Of a stretch of DNA of 64,000 nucleotides, positions 10,164-22,920 are shown in pieces (position 1 is the stretch's first letter; every line of letters begins with the position of its first letter). Both the position numbers and the translations under genes were made by a program. Under the pieces are notes generated by a model. That model worked only from the letters and a program-made list of their open reading frames with translations, was not told the DNA's origin and ran no database searches. The DNA comes from Peronospora farinosa (lineage: Eukaryota > Oomycota > Peronosporomycetes > Peronosporales > Peronosporaceae): NCBI GenBank assembly GCA_947646735.1, contig CANTFK010000994.1, positions 372,001-436,000 on the forward strand, in the 5' to 3' direction.

Positions 10164-10516
10164 AGTTTTGCCAGCTGTCACTACGCTTAGCCTCGCTTGT
10201 TGATCGTATTCCCACCTTACTTCATCCAGGTGTTCGTCACTGAGATGAAAGTTATATGGAGACAGGCCCTTGTTTTGTGTCGTGTAGCTGTGTAGTAAGG
10301 CATACCGAGTGCAAGCATTGGCTCTTTCTGCCAGGTGGTGTGTGCAGCTTATGGACTCGGACAGCTTGAAGGGGTTTGTGGGCTGCACCACCTTCTCCGC
10401 CATGTTTGAGGTGCTGTGTGTGCAGGTACGTGCAAGTTGCTAAGGTTGTGTAGGCTGTGATTTTGCAGATGTTTGTATAGTTCAAGAAGACTTTCTGGAA
10501 CTAGTCGTGTGTCGGC

Positions 10517-10589
10517 GCGCCGTTGGTCTAATGTGTTAGGATTCATCCCTCCCACGGATGAGGTCGGGGTTCGATTCCCCGACGGCGCA
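10517..10589 (+). tRNA. tRNA-Gly(CCC), copy C5
   Basis: Same as C4: extra D-loop base, T stem fully paired. Confidence 0.87.
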
Positions 10590-11092
10590 CGTCTTCCTTG
10601 CGAGACAAGCACGAGGACGTGGCCAATCGTGTCTGATACTTGTTTCTTCAGTCAGCGTTTGTCACTCGTCGTCTCTTTCCATTTGCACTACTTTTTACCG
10701 AAGCTGTAGGGAGCTTCAGAACTGATACCAACTAAAGAAAGTTGGAAGCTTTGATCTGCTGAAGACGCATACAGCCAGCACATACAAACAGATAGACGGC
10801 TTTTTTCGCGCGCTACGCAAGTTATCGCTAGCTCACAAAGCGATGTCACAGGAGAAGCCTATTTCAGGCTTCCGTGATCGACTTGCAGCTCTACGTAGAT
10901 TTTAGCTGGTGATGGACAAGTAGCATTTATTACCTACCTGCAAAGCTGCCTTGTATTCTTAACTGAGCCGGCGTGGCGTCTGAGCCTTCTTAGACATGGA
11001 TAGCTATGTTTATGGATGCTTGTTGTCGTTTGGTTGCTTGTGTGCGAGTAGTCAGCGTTTGTTTGATTGTGGTTTGATAATGTAGTTCATGT

Positions 11093-11164
11093 GCACCGTT
11101 GGTCTAATGGTTAGGATTCATCCCTTCCAAGGATGAGGTCGGGGTTCGATTCCCCGACGGCGCA
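11093..11164 (+). tRNA. tRNA-Gly(UCC), copy U6
   Basis: Same as U1; T4 stop at 11167-11170. Confidence 0.93.
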
Positions 11165-11517
11165 AGTTTTGCCAGCTGTCACTACGCTTAGCCTCGCTTG
11201 TTGATCGTATTCCCACCTTACTTCATCCAGGTGATCGTCACTGAGATGAAAGTTATATGGAGACAGGCCCTTGTTTTGTGTCGTGTAGCTGTGTAGTAAG
11301 GCATACCGAGTGCAAGCATTGGCTCTTTCTGCCAGGTGGTGTGTGCAGCTTATGGACTCGGACAGCTTGAAGGGGTTTGTGGGCTGCACCACCTTCTCCG
11401 CCATGTTTGAGGTGCTGTGTGTGCAGGTACGTGCAAGTTGCTAAGGTTGTGTAGGCTGTGATTTTGCAGATGTTTGTATAGTTCAAGAAGACTTTCTGGA
11501 ACTAGTCGTGTGTCGGC

Positions 11518-11590
11518 GCGCCGTTGGTCTAATGTGTTAGGATTCATCCCTCCCACGGATGAGGTCGGGGTTCGATTCCCCGACGGCGCA
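11518..11590 (+). tRNA. tRNA-Gly(CCC), copy C6
   Basis: Same as C4. Confidence 0.87.
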
Positions 11591-12092
11591 CGTCTTCCTT
11601 GCGAGACAAGCACGAGGACGTGGCCAATCGTGTCTGATACTTGTTTCTTCAGTCAGCGTTTGTCACTCGTCGTCTCTTTCCATTTGCACTACTTTTTACC
11701 GAAGCTGTAGGGAGCTTCAGAACTGATACCAACTAAAGAAAGTTGGAAGCTTGATCTGCTGAAGACGCATACAGCCAGCACATACAAACAGATAGACGGC
11801 TTTTTTCGCGCGCTACGCAAGTTATCGCTAGCTCACAAAGCGATGTCACAGGAGAAGCCCATTTCAGGCTTCCGTGATCGACTTGCAGCTCTACGTAGAT
11901 TTTAGCTGGTGATGGACAAGTAGCATTTATTACCTACCTGCAAAGCTGCCTTGTATTCTTAACTGAGCCGGCGTGGCGTCTGAGCCTTCTTAGACATGGA
12001 TAGCTATGTTTATGGATGCTTGTTGTCGTTTGGTTGCGTGTGTGCGAGTAGTCAGCGTTTGTTTGATTGTGGTGTGGTAATGTAGTTCATGT

Positions 12093-12164
12093 GCACCGTT
12101 GGTCTAATGGTTAGGATTCATCCCTTCCAAGGATGAGGTCGGGGTTCGATTCCCCGACGGCGCA
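12093..12164 (+). tRNA. tRNA-Gly(UCC), copy U7
   Basis: Same as U1; T4 stop at 12167-12170. Upstream flank reads GGTGTGGTAATG rather than GGTTTGATAATG. Confidence 0.93.
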
Positions 12165-12517
12165 AGTTTTGCCAGCTGTCACTACGCTTAGCCTCGCTTG
12201 TTGATCGTATTCCCACCTTACTTCATCCAGGTGATCGTCACTGAGATGAAAGTTATATGGAGACAGGCCCTTGTTTTGTGTCGTGTAGCTGTGTAGTAAG
12301 GCATACCGAGTGCAAGCATTGGCTCTTTCTGTCAGGTGGTGTGTGCAGCTTATGGACTCGGACAGCTTGAAGGGGTTTGTGGGCTGCACCACCTTCTCCG
12401 CCATGTTTGAGGTGCTGTGTGTGCAGGTACGTGCAAGTTGCTAAGGTTGTGTAGGCTGTGATTTTGCAGATGTTTGTATAGTTCAAGAAGACTTTCTGGA
12501 ACTAGTCGTGTGTCGGC

Positions 12518-12590
12518 GCGCCGTTGGTCTAATGTGTTAGGATTCATCCCTCCCACGGATGAGGTCGGGGTTCGATTCCCCGACGGCGCA
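12518..12590 (+). tRNA. tRNA-Gly(CCC), copy C7
   Basis: Same as C4. Confidence 0.87.
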
Positions 12591-13087
12591 CGTCTTCCTT
12601 GCGAGACAAGCACGAGGACGTGGCCAATCGTGTCTGATACTTGTTTCTTCAGTCAGCGTTTGTCACTCGTCGTCTCTTTCCATTTGCACTACTTTTTACC
12701 GAAGCTGTAGGGAGCTTCAGAACTGATACCAACTAAAGAAAGTTGGAAGCATCTGCTGAAGACGCATACAGCCAGCACATACAAACAGATAGACGGCTTT
12801 TTTCGCGCGCTACACAAGTTATCGCTAGCTCACAAAGCGATGTCACAGGAGAAGCCCATTTCAGGCTTCCGTGATCGACTTGCAGCTCTACGTAGAGTTT
12901 AGCTGGTGATGGACAAGTAGCATTTATTACCTACCTGCAAAGCTGCCTTGTATTCTTAACTGAGCCGGCGTGGCGTCTGAGCCTTCTTAGACATGGATAG
13001 CTATGTTTATGGATGCTTGTTGTCGTTTGGTTGTGTGTGCGAGTAGTCAGCGTTTGTTTGATTGTGGTGTGGTAATGTAGTTCATGT

Positions 13088-13159
13088 GCACCGTTGGTCT
13101 AATGGTTAGGATTCATCCCTTCCAAGGATGAGGTCGGGGTTCGATTCCCCGACGGCGCA
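13088..13159 (+). tRNA. tRNA-Gly(UCC), copy U8
   Basis: Same as U1; T4 stop at 13162-13165. Confidence 0.93.
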
Positions 13160-13513
13160 AGTTTTGCCAGCTGTCACTACGCTTAGCCTCGCTTGTTGAT
13201 CGTATTCCCACCTTACTTCATCCAGGTGATCGTCACTGAGATGAAAGTTATATGGAGACAGGCCCTTGTTTTGTGTCGTGTAGCTGTGTAGTAAGGCATA
13301 CCGAGTGCAAGCATTGGCTCTTTCTGCCAGGTGGTGTGTGCAGCTTATGGACTCGGACAGCTTGAAAGGGGTTTGTGGGCTGCACCACCTTCTCCGCCAT
13401 GTTTGAGGTGCTGTGTGTGCAGGTACGTGCAAGTTGCTAAGGTTGTGTAGGCTGTGATTTTGCAGATGTTTGTATAGTTGAAGAAGACTTTCTGGAACAG
13501 GTCGTGTGTCGGC

Positions 13514-13586
13514 GCGCCGTTGGTCTAATGTGTTAGGATTCATCCCTCCCACGGATGAGGTCGGGGTTCGATTCCTCGACGGCGCA
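13514..13586 (+). tRNA. tRNA-Gly(CCC), copy C8
   Basis: Same as C1: extra D-loop base and G-U in the T stem. Confidence 0.87.
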
Positions 13587-14091
13587 CGTCTTCCTTGCGA
13601 GACAAGCACGAGGACGTGGCCAATCGTGTCTGATACTTGTTTCTTCAGTCAGCGTTTGTCACTCGTCGTCTCTTTCCATTTGCACTACTTTTTACCGAAG
13701 CTGTAGGGAGCTTCAGAACTGATACCAACTAAAGAAAGTTGGAAGCTTTAGAATCTGCTGAAGACGCATACAGCCAGCACATACAAACAGATAGACGGCT
13801 CTTTTCGCGCGCTACACAAGTTATCGCTAGCTCACAAAGCGATGTCACAGGAGAAGCCCATTTCAGGCTTCCGTGATCGACTTGCAGCTCTACGTAGAGT
13901 TTAGCTGGTGATGGACAAGTAGCATTTATTACCTACCTGCAAAGCTGCCTTGTATTCTTAACTGAGCCGGCGTGGCGTCTGAGCCTTCTTAGACATGGAT
14001 AGCTATGTTTATGGATGCTTGTTGTCGTTTGGTTGCGTGTGTGCGAGTAGTCAGCGTTTGTTTGATTGTGGTGTGATAATGTAGTTCATGT

Positions 14092-14163
14092 GCACCGTTG
14101 GTCTAATGGTTAGGATTCATCCCTTCCAAGGATGAGGTCGGGGTTCGATTCCCCGACGGCGCA
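14092..14163 (+). tRNA. tRNA-Gly(UCC), copy U9
   Basis: Same as U1; T4 stop at 14166-14169. Confidence 0.93.
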
Positions 14164-14515
14164 AGTTTTGCCAGCTGTCACTACGCTTAGCCTCGCTTGT
14201 TGATCGTATTCCCACCTTACTTCATCCAGGTGATCGTCACTGAGATGAAAGTTATATGGAGACAGGCCCTTGTTTTGTGTCGTGTAGCTGTGTAGTAAGG
14301 CATACCGAGTGCAAGCATTGGCTCTTTCTGCCAGGTGGTGTGTGCAGCTTATGGACTCGGACAGCTTGAAGGGGTTTGTGGGCTGCACCACCTTCTCCGC
14401 CATGTTTGAGGTGCTGTGGTGCGGGTACGTGCAAGTTGCTAAGGTTGTGTAGGCTGTGATTTTGCAGATGTTTGTATAGTTCAAGAAGACTTTCTGGAAC
14501 AAGTCGTGTGTCGGC

Positions 14516-14587
14516 GCGCCGTTGGTCTAATGGTTAGGATTCATCCCTCCCACGGATGAGGTCGGGGTTCGATTCCCCGACGGCGCA
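14516..14587 (+). tRNA. tRNA-Gly(CCC), copy C9
   Basis: First CCC copy with the normal 72-base form: D loop AATGGTTAGG, T stem fully paired, acceptor fully paired. Confidence 0.93.
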
Positions 14588-15092
14588 CGTCTTCCTTGCG
14601 AGACAAGCACGAGGACGTGGCCAATCGTGTCTGATACTTGTTTCTTCAGTCAGCGTTTGTCACTCGTCGTCTCTTTCCATTTGCACTACTTTTTACCGAA
14701 GCTGTAGGGAGCTTCAGAACTGATACCAACTAAAGAAAGTTGGAAGCTTTAGAATCTGCTGAAGACGCATACAGCCAGCACATACAAACAGATAGACGGC
14801 TCTTTTCGCGCGCTACGCAAGTTATCGCTAGCTCACAAAGCGATGTCACAGGAGAAGCCCATTTCAGGCTTCCGTGATCGACTTGCAGCTCTACGTAGAG
14901 TTTAGCTGGTGATGGACAAGTAGCATTTTTTACCTACCTGCAAAGCTGCCTTGTATTCTCAACTGAGCCGGCGTGGCGTCTGAGCCTTCTTAGACATGGA
15001 TAGCTATGTTTATGGATGCTTGTTGTCGTTTGGTTGCGTGTGTGCGAGTAGTCAGCGTTTGTTTGATTGTGGTTTGGTAATGTAGTTCATGT

Positions 15093-15164
15093 GCACCGTT
15101 GGTCTAATGGTTAGGATTCATCCCTTCCAAGGATGAGGTCGGGGTTCGATTCCCCGACGGCGCA
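15093..15164 (+). tRNA. tRNA-Gly(UCC), copy U10
   Basis: Same as U1; T4 stop at 15167-15170. Confidence 0.93.
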
Positions 15165-15517
15165 AGTTTTGCCAGCTGTCACTACGCTTAGCCTCGCTTG
15201 TTGATCGTATTCCCACCTTACTTCATCCAGGTGATCGTCACTGAGATGAAAGTTATATGGAGACAGGCCCTTGTTTTGTGTCGTGTAGCTGTGTAGTAAG
15301 GCATACCGAGTGCAAGCATTGGCTCTTTCTGTCAGGTGGTGTGTGCAGCTTATGGACTCGGACAGCTTGAAGGGGTTTGTGGGCTGCACCACGTTCTCCG
15401 CCATGTTTGAGGTGCTGTGTGTGCAGGTACGTGCAAGTTGCTAAGGTTGTGTAGGCTGTGATTTTGCAGATGTTTGTATAGTTGAAGAAGACTTTCTGGA
15501 ACTAGTCGTGTGTCGGC

Positions 15518-15590
15518 GCGCCGTTGGTCTAATGTGTTAGGATTCATCCCTCCCACGGATGAGGTCGGGGTTCGATTCCCCGACGGCGCA
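15518..15590 (+). tRNA. tRNA-Gly(CCC), copy C10
   Basis: Same as C4; last copy with the extra D-loop base. Confidence 0.87.
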
Positions 15591-16095
15591 CGTCTTCCTT
15601 GCGAGACAAGCACGAGGACGTGGCCAATCGTGTCTGATACTTGTTTCTTCAGTCAGCGTTTGTCACTCGTCGTCTCTTTCCATTTGCACTACTTTTTACC
15701 GAAGCTGTAGGGAGCTTCAGAACTGATACTAACTAATAAAAGTTGGAAGCTTTAGAATCGGCTGAAGACGCATACAGCCAGCACATACAAACAGATAGAC
15801 GGCTCTTTTCGCGCGCTACACAAGTTATCGCTAGCTCACAAAGCGATGTCACAGGAGAAGCCCATTTCAGGCTTCCGTGATCGACTTGCAGCTCTACGTA
15901 GAGTTTAGCTGGTGATGGACAAGTAGCATTGTTTATCTACCTGCAAAGCTGCCTTGTATTCTCAACTGAGCCGGCGTGGCGTCTGAGCCTTCTTAGACAT
16001 GGATAGCTATGTTTATGGATGTTTGTTGTCGTTTGGTTGCGTGTGTGCGAGTAGTCAGCGTTTGTTTGATTGTGGTTTGATAATGTAGTTCATGT

Positions 16096-16167
16096 GCACC
16101 GTTGGTCTAATGGTTAGGATTCATCCCTTCCAAGGATGAGGTCGGGGTTCGATTCCCCGACGGCGCA
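16096..16167 (+). tRNA. tRNA-Gly(UCC), copy U11, short-unit hybrid
   Basis: The UCC gene body is joined directly to the CCC-type trailer (CGTCTTCC...). Spacer A and the T4 stop are missing, so the crossover lay downstream of the anticodon. Confidence 0.92.
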
Positions 16168-16671
16168 CGTCTTCCTTGCGAGACAAGCACGAGGACGTGG
16201 CCAATCGTGTCTGATACTTGTTTCTTCAGTCAGCGTTTGTCACTCGTCGTCTCTTTCCATTTGCACTGTTTTTTACCGAATCTGTAGGGAGCTTCAGAAC
16301 TGATACTAACTAATAGAAAGTTGGAAGCTTTAGAATCGGCTGAAGACGCATACACCCAGCACAAACAAACAGATAGACGGCTCTTTTCGCGCGCTACACA
16401 AGTTATCGCTAGCTCACAAAGCGATGTCACAGGAGAAGCCCATTTCAGGCTTCCGTGATCGACTTGCAGCTCTACGTAGATTTTAGCTGGTGATGGACAA
16501 GTAGCATTGTTTATCTACCTGCAAAGCTGCCTTGTATTCTCAACTGAGCCGGCGTGGCGTCTGAGCCTTCTTAGACATGGATAGCTATGTTTATGGATGT
16601 TTGTTGTCGTTTGGTTGTGTGTGCGAGTAGTCAGCGTTTGTTTGATTGTGGTTTGATAATGTAGTTCATGT

Positions 16672-16743
16672 GCACCGTTGGTCTAATGGTTAGGATTCAT
16701 CCCTTCCAAGGATGAGGTCGGGGTTCGATTCCCCGACGGCGCA
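16672..16743 (+). tRNA. tRNA-Gly(UCC), copy U12
   Basis: Same as U1; T4 stop at 16746-16749. Confidence 0.93.
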
Positions 16744-17097
16744 AGTTTTGCCAGCTGTCACTACGCTTAGCCTCGCTTGTTGATCGTATTCCCACCTTAC
16801 TTCATCCAGGTGATCGTCACTGAGAGGAAAGTTATATGGAGACAGGCCCTTGTTTTGTGTCGTGTAGCTGTGTAGTAAGGCATACCGAGTGCAAGCATTG
16901 GCTCTTTCTGCCAGGTGGTGTGTGCAGCTTATGGACTCGGACAGCTTGAAAGGGGTTTGTGGGCTGCACCACCTTCTCCGCCATGTTTGAGGTGCTGTGC
17001 GCGCGGGTACGTGCAAGTTGCTAAGGTTGTGTAGGCTGTGATTTTGCAGATGTTTGTATAGTTGAAGAAGGCTTTCTGGAACAAGTCGTGTGTCGGC

Positions 17098-17169
17098 GCG
17101 CCGTTGGTCTAATGGTTAGGATTCATCCCTCCCACGGATGAGGTCGGGGTTCGATTCCCCGACGGCGCA
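17098..17169 (+). tRNA. tRNA-Gly(CCC), copy C11
   Basis: 72-base form, all stems paired, as C9. Confidence 0.93.
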
Positions 17170-17673
17170 CGTCTTCCTTGCGAGCCAAGCACGAGGACGT
17201 GGCCAATCGTGTCTGATACTTGTTTCTTCAGTCAGCGTTTGTCACTCGTCGTCTCTTTCCATTTGCACTACTTTTTACCGAATCTGTAGGGAGCTTCAGA
17301 ACTGATACTAACTAATAGAAAGTTGGAAGCTTTAGAATCGGCTGAAGACGCATACACCCAGCACAAACAAACAGATAGACGGCTCTTTTCGCGCGCTACA
17401 CAAGTTATCGCTAGCTCACAAAGCGATGTCACAGGAGAAGCCCATTTCAGGCTTCCGTGATCGACTTGCAGCTCTACGTAGATTTTAGCTGGTGATGGAC
17501 AAGTAGCATTGTTTATCTACCTGCAAAGCTGCCTTGTATTCTCAACTGAGCCGGCGTGGCGTCTGAGCCTTCTTAGACATGGATAGCTATGTTTATGGAT
17601 GTTTGTTGTCGTTTGGTTGTGTGTGCGAGTAGTCAGCGTTTGTTTGATTGTGGTTTGATAATGTAGTTCATGT

Positions 17674-17745
17674 GCACCGTTGGTCTAATGGTTAGGATTC
17701 ATCCCTTCCAAGGATGAGGTCGGGGTTCGATTCCCCGACGGCGCA
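17674..17745 (+). tRNA. tRNA-Gly(UCC), copy U13
   Basis: Same as U1; T4 stop at 17748-17751. Confidence 0.93.
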
Positions 17746-18099
17746 AGTTTTGCCAGCTGTCACTACGCTTAGCCTCGCTTGTTGATCGTATTCCCACCTT
17801 ACTTCATCCAGGTGATCGTCACTGAGAGGAAAGTTATATGGAGACAGGCCCTTGTTTTGTGTCGTGTAGCTGTGTAGTAAGGCATACCGAGTGCAAGCAT
17901 TGGCTCTTTCTGTCAGGTGGTGTGTGCAGCTTATGGACTCGGACAGCTTGAAAGGGGTTTGTGGGCTGCACCACGTTCTCCGCCATGTTTGAGGTGCTGT
18001 GTGTGCAGGTACGTGCAAGTTGCTAAGGTTGTGTAGGCTGTGATTCTGCAGATGTTTGTATAGTTCAAGAAGACTTTCTGGAACAGGTCGTGTGACGGC

Positions 18100-18171
18100 G
18101 CGCCGTTGGTCTAATGGTTAGGATTCATCCCTCCCACGGATGAGGTCGGGGTTCGATTCCTCGACGGCGCA
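18100..18171 (+). tRNA. tRNA-Gly(CCC), copy C12
   Basis: 72-base form with normal D loop but the G-U pair in the T stem (CCTC), a combination of C1 and C9 features. Confidence 0.91.
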
Positions 18172-18674
18172 CGTCTTCCTTGCGAGCCAAGCACGAGGAC
18201 GTGGCCAATCGTGTCTGATACTTGTTTCTTCAGTCAGCGTTTGTCACTCGTCGTCTCTTTCTATTTGCACTGTTTTTTACCGAATCTGTAGGGAGCTTCA
18301 GAACTGATACTAACTAATAAAAGTTGGAAGCTTTAGAATCGGCTGAAGACGCATACACCCAGCACAAACAAACAGATAGACGGCTCTTTTCGCGCGCTAC
18401 ACAAGTTATCGCTAGCTCACAAAGCGATGTCACAGGAGAAGCCCATTTCAGGCTTCCGTGATCGACTTGCAGCTCTACGTAGATTTTAGCTGGTGATGGA
18501 CAAGTAGCATTGTTTATCTACCTGCAAAGCTGCCTTGTATTCTCAACTGAGCCGGCGTGGCGTCTGAGCCTTCTTAGACATGGATAGCTATGTTTATGGA
18601 TGTTTGTTGTCGTTTGGTTGTGTGTGCGAGTAGTCAGCGTTTGTTTGATTGTGGTTTGATAATGTAGTTCATGT

Positions 18675-18746
18675 GCACCGTTGGTCTAATGGTTAGGATT
18701 CATCCCTTCCAAGGATGAGGTCGGGGTTCGATTCCCCGACGGCGCA
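18675..18746 (+). tRNA. tRNA-Gly(UCC), copy U14
   Basis: Same as U1; T4 stop at 18749-18752. Confidence 0.93.
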
Positions 18747-19100
18747 AGTTTTGCCAGCTGTCACTACGCTTAGCCTCGCTTGTTGATCGTATTCCCACCT
18801 TACTTCATCCAGGTGATCGTCACTGAGAGGAAAGTTATATGAAGACAGGCCCTTGTATTGTGTCGTGTAGCTGTGTAGTAAGGCATACCGAGTGCAAGCA
18901 TTGGCTCTTTCTGCCAGGTGGTGTGTGCAGCTTATGGACTCGGACAGCTTGAAAGAGGTTTGTGGGCTGCACCACCTTCTCCGCCATGTATGAGGTGCTG
19001 TGCGCGTGGGTACGTGCAAGTGGCTAAGGTTGTGTAGGCTGTGATTTTGCAGATGTTTGTATAGTTGAAGAAGGCTTTCTGGAACAAGTCGTGTGTCGGC

Positions 19101-19172
19101 GCGCCGTTGGTCTAATGGTTAGGATTCATCCCTCCCACGGATGAGGTCGGGGTTCGATTCCCCAACGGCGCA
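19101..19172 (+). tRNA. tRNA-Gly(CCC), copy C13
   Basis: 72-base form; the 3' side reads CCCAACGGCGCA, a G-to-A change that breaks the outermost T-stem pair. Confidence 0.88.
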
Positions 19173-19676
19173 CGTCTTACTTGCGAGCCAAGCACGAGGA
19201 CGTGGCCAATCGTGCCTGATACTTGTTTCTTCAGGCAGCGTTTGTCACTCGTCGTCTCTTTCTATTTGCACTGTTTTTTACCGAATCTGTAGGGAGCTTC
19301 AGAACTGATACTAACTAATAGAAAGTTGGAAGCTTTAGAATCGGCTGAAGAGCATACACCCAGCACAAACAAACAGATAGACGGCTCTTTTCGCGCGCTA
19401 CACAAGTTATCGCTAGCTCACAAAGCGATGTCACAGGAGAAGCCTATTTCAGGCTTCCGTCAATCGACTTGCAGCTCTACGTAGATTTTAGCTGGTGATG
19501 GACAAGTAGCATTGTTTATCTACCTGCAAAGCTGCCTTGTATTCTCAACTGAGCCGGCGTGGCGTCTGAGCCTTCTTAGACATGGATAGCTATGTTTATG
19601 GATGTTTGTTGTCGTTTGGTTGTGTGTGCGAGTAGTCAGCGTTTGTTTGATTGTGGTTTGATAATGTAGTTCATGT

Positions 19677-19748
19677 GCACCGTTGGTCTAATGGTTAGGA
19701 TTCATCCCTTCCAAGGATGAGGTCGGGGTTCGATTCCCCGACGGCGCA
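19677..19748 (+). tRNA. tRNA-Gly(UCC), copy U15
   Basis: Same as U1; T4 stop at 19751-19754. Confidence 0.93.
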
Positions 19749-20102
19749 AGTTTTGCCAGCTGTCACTACGCTTAGCCTCGCTTGTTGATCGTATTCCCAC
19801 CTTACTTCATCCAGGTGATCGTCACTGAGAGGAAAGTTATATGAAGACAGGCCCTTGTATTGTGTCGTGTAGCTGTGTAGTAAGGCATACCGAGTGCAAG
19901 CATTGGCTCTTTCTGCCAGGTGGCGTGTGCAGCTTATGGACTCGGACAGCTTGAAAGAGGTTTGTGGGCTGCACCACCTTCTCCGCCATGTATGAGGTGC
20001 TGTGCGCGTGGGTACGTGCAAGTGGCTAAGGTTGTGTAGGCTGTGATTTTGCAGATGTTTGTATAGTTGAAGAAGGCTTTCTGGAACAAGTCGTGTGTCG
20101 GC

Positions 20103-20174
20103 GCGCCGTTGGTCTAATGGTTAGGATTCATCCCTCCCACGGATGAGGTCGGGGTTCGATTCCCCGACGGCGCA
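20103..20174 (+). tRNA. tRNA-Gly(CCC), copy C14
   Basis: As C9. Confidence 0.93.
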
Positions 20175-20688
20175 CGTCTTCCTTGCGAGCCAAGCACGAG
20201 GACGTGGCCAATCGTGCCTGATACTTGTTTCTTCAGTCAGCGTTTGTCACTCGTCGTCTCTTTCTATTTGCATTGTTTTTTACCGAATCTGTAGGGAGCT
20301 TCAGAACTGATACTAACTAAAGAAAGTTGGAAGCTTTAGAATCGGCTGAAGACGCATACACCCAGCACAAACAAACAGATAGACGGCTCTTTTCGCGCGC
20401 TACACAAGTTATCGCTAGCTCACAAAGCGATGTCACAGGAGAAGCCTATTTCAGGCTTCCGTCAATCGACTTGCAGCTCTACGTAGATTTTAGCTGGTGA
20501 TGGACAAGTAGCATTGTTTATCTACCTGCAAAGCTGCCTTGTATTCTCAACTGAGCCGGCGTGGCGTCTGAGCCTTCTTAGACATGGATAGCTATGTTTA
20601 TGGATGTTTGTTGTCGTTTGGTTGTGTGTGCGAGTAGTCAGCGTTTGTTTGATTGTGGTTTGATAATGTAGTTCATGTGCACCGTTGG

Positions 20689-20760
20689 TCTAATGGTTAG
20701 GATTCATCCCTCCCACGGATGAGGTCGGGGTTCGATTCCCCGACGGCGCACGTCTTCCTT
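20689..20760 (+). tRNA. tRNA-Gly(CCC), copy C15, short-unit chimera
   Basis: The 5' flank and GCACCGT acceptor are of the UCC gene (A3-C70 mismatch); the anticodon loop CTCCCAC and the trailer are of the CCC gene. The crossover lies between base 3 and the anticodon. Confidence 0.92.
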
Positions 20761-21263
20761 GCGAGCCAAGCACGAGGACGTGGCCAATCGTGTCTGATAC
20801 TTGTTTCTTCAGTCAGCGTTTGTCACTCGTCGTCTCTTTCCATTTGCACTGTTTTCTGTATAGGGAGCCGAATCTGTAGGGAGCTTCAGAACTGATACTA
20901 ACTAATAAAAGTCGGAAGCTTTAGAATCGGCTGAAGACGCATACACCCAGCACAAACAAACAGATAGACGGCTCTTTTCGCGCGCTACACAAGTTATCGC
21001 TAGCTCACAAAGCGATGTCACAGGAGAAGCCTATTTCAGGCTTCCGTCAATCGACTTGCAGCTCTACGTAGATTTTAGCTGGTGATGGACAAGTAGCATT
21101 GTTTATCTACCTGCAAAGCTGCCTTGTATTCTCAACTGAGCCGGCGTGGCGTCTGAGCCTTCTTAGACATGGATAGCTATGTTTATGGATGCTTGTTGTC
21201 GTTTGGTTGTGTGTGCGAGTAGTCAGCGTTTGTTTGATTGTGGTTTGATAATGTAGTTCATGT

Positions 21264-21335
21264 GCACCGTTGGTCTAATGGTTAGGATTCATCCCTCCCA
21301 CGGATGAGGTCGGGGTTCGATTCCCCGACGGCGCA
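21264..21335 (+). tRNA. tRNA-Gly(CCC), copy C16, short-unit chimera
   Basis: Same chimeric form as C15. Confidence 0.92.
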
Positions 21336-21844
21336 CGTCTTCCTTGCGAGCCAAGCACGAGGACGTGGCCAATCGTGTCTGATACTTGTTTCTTCAGTCA
21401 GCGTTTGTCACTCGTCGTCTCTTTCCATTTGCACTATTTTTTTAGGGCCGAAGCTGTAGGGAGCTTCAGAACTGATACTAACTAATAGAAAGTTGGAAGC
21501 TTTAGAATCGGCTGAAGACGCATACACCCAGCACAAACAAACAGATAGACGGCTCTTTTCGCGCGCTACACAAGTTATCGCTAGCTCACAAAGCGATGTC
21601 ACAGGAGAAGCCTATTTCAGGCTTCCGTCAATCGACTTGCAGCTCTACGTAGATTTTAGCTGGTGATGGACAAGTAGCATTGTTTATCTACCTGCAAAGC
21701 TGCCTTGTATTCTCAACTGAGCCGGCGTGGCGTCTGAGCCTTCTTAGACATGGATAGCTATGTTTATGGATGTTTGTTGTCGTTTGGTTGTGTGTGCGAG
21801 TAGTCAGCGTTTGTTTGATTGTGGTTTGATAATGTAGTTCATGT

Positions 21845-21916
21845 GCACCGTTGGTCTAATGGTTAGGATTCATCCCTTCCAAGGATGAGGTCGGGGTTCG
21901 ATTCCCCGACGGCGCA
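21845..21916 (+). tRNA. tRNA-Gly(UCC), copy U16
   Basis: Same as U1; T4 stop at 21919-21922. Lone long unit within the short-unit block. Confidence 0.93.
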
Positions 21917-22270
21917 AGTTTTGCCAGCTGTCACTACGCTTAGCCTCGCTTGTTGATCGTATTCCCACCTTACTTCATCCAGGTGATCGTCACTGAGAGG
22001 AAAGTTATATGAAGACAGGCCCTTGTATTGTGTCGTGTAGCTGTGTAGTAAGGCATACCGAGTGCAAGCATTAGCTCTTTCTGCCAGGTGGCGTGTGCAG
22101 CTTATGGACTCGGACAGCTTGAAAGGGGTTTGTGGGCTGCACCACCTTCTCCGCCATGTATGAGGTGCTGTGCGCGTGGGTACGTGCAAGTGGCTAAGGT
22201 TGTGTAGGCTGTGATTTTGCAGATGTTTGTATAGTTGAAGAAGGCTTTCTGGAACAAGTCGTGTGTCGGC

Positions 22271-22342
22271 GCGCCGTTGGTCTAATGGTTAGGATTCATC
22301 CCTCCCACGGATGAGGTCGGGGTTCGATTCCCCGACGGCGCA
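22271..22342 (+). tRNA. tRNA-Gly(CCC), copy C17
   Basis: As C9. Confidence 0.93.
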
Positions 22343-22848
22343 CGTCTTCCTTGCGAGCCAAGCACGAGGACGTGGCCAATCGTGCCTGATACTTGTTTCT
22401 TCAGTCAGCGTTTGTCACTCGTCGTCTCTTTCTATTTGCATTGTTTTTTAGCCGAATCTGTAGGGAGCTTCAGAACTGATACTAACTAATAGAAAGTTGG
22501 AAGCTTTAGAATCGGCTGAAGACGCATACACCCAGCACAAACAAACAGATAGACGGCTCTTTTCGCGCGCTACACAAGTTATCGCTAGCTCACAAAGCGA
22601 TGTCACAGGAGAAGCCTATTTCAGGCTTCCGTCAATCGACTTGCAGCTCTACGTAGATTTTAGCTGGTGATGGACAAGTAGCATTGTTTATCTACCTGCA
22701 AAGCTGCCTTGTATTCTCAACTGAGCCGGCGTGGCGTCTGAGCCTTCTTAGACATGGATAGCTATGTTTATGGATGCTTGTTGTCGTTTGGTTGTGTGTG
22801 CGAGTAGTCAGCGTTTGTTTGATTGTGGTTTGATAATGTAGTTCATGT

Positions 22849-22920
22849 GCACCGTTGGTCTAATGGTTAGGATTCATCCCTCCCACGGATGAGGTCGGGG
22901 TTCGATTCCCCGACGGCGCA
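22849..22920 (+). tRNA. tRNA-Gly(CCC), copy C18, short-unit chimera
   Basis: Same chimeric form as C15. Confidence 0.92.
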
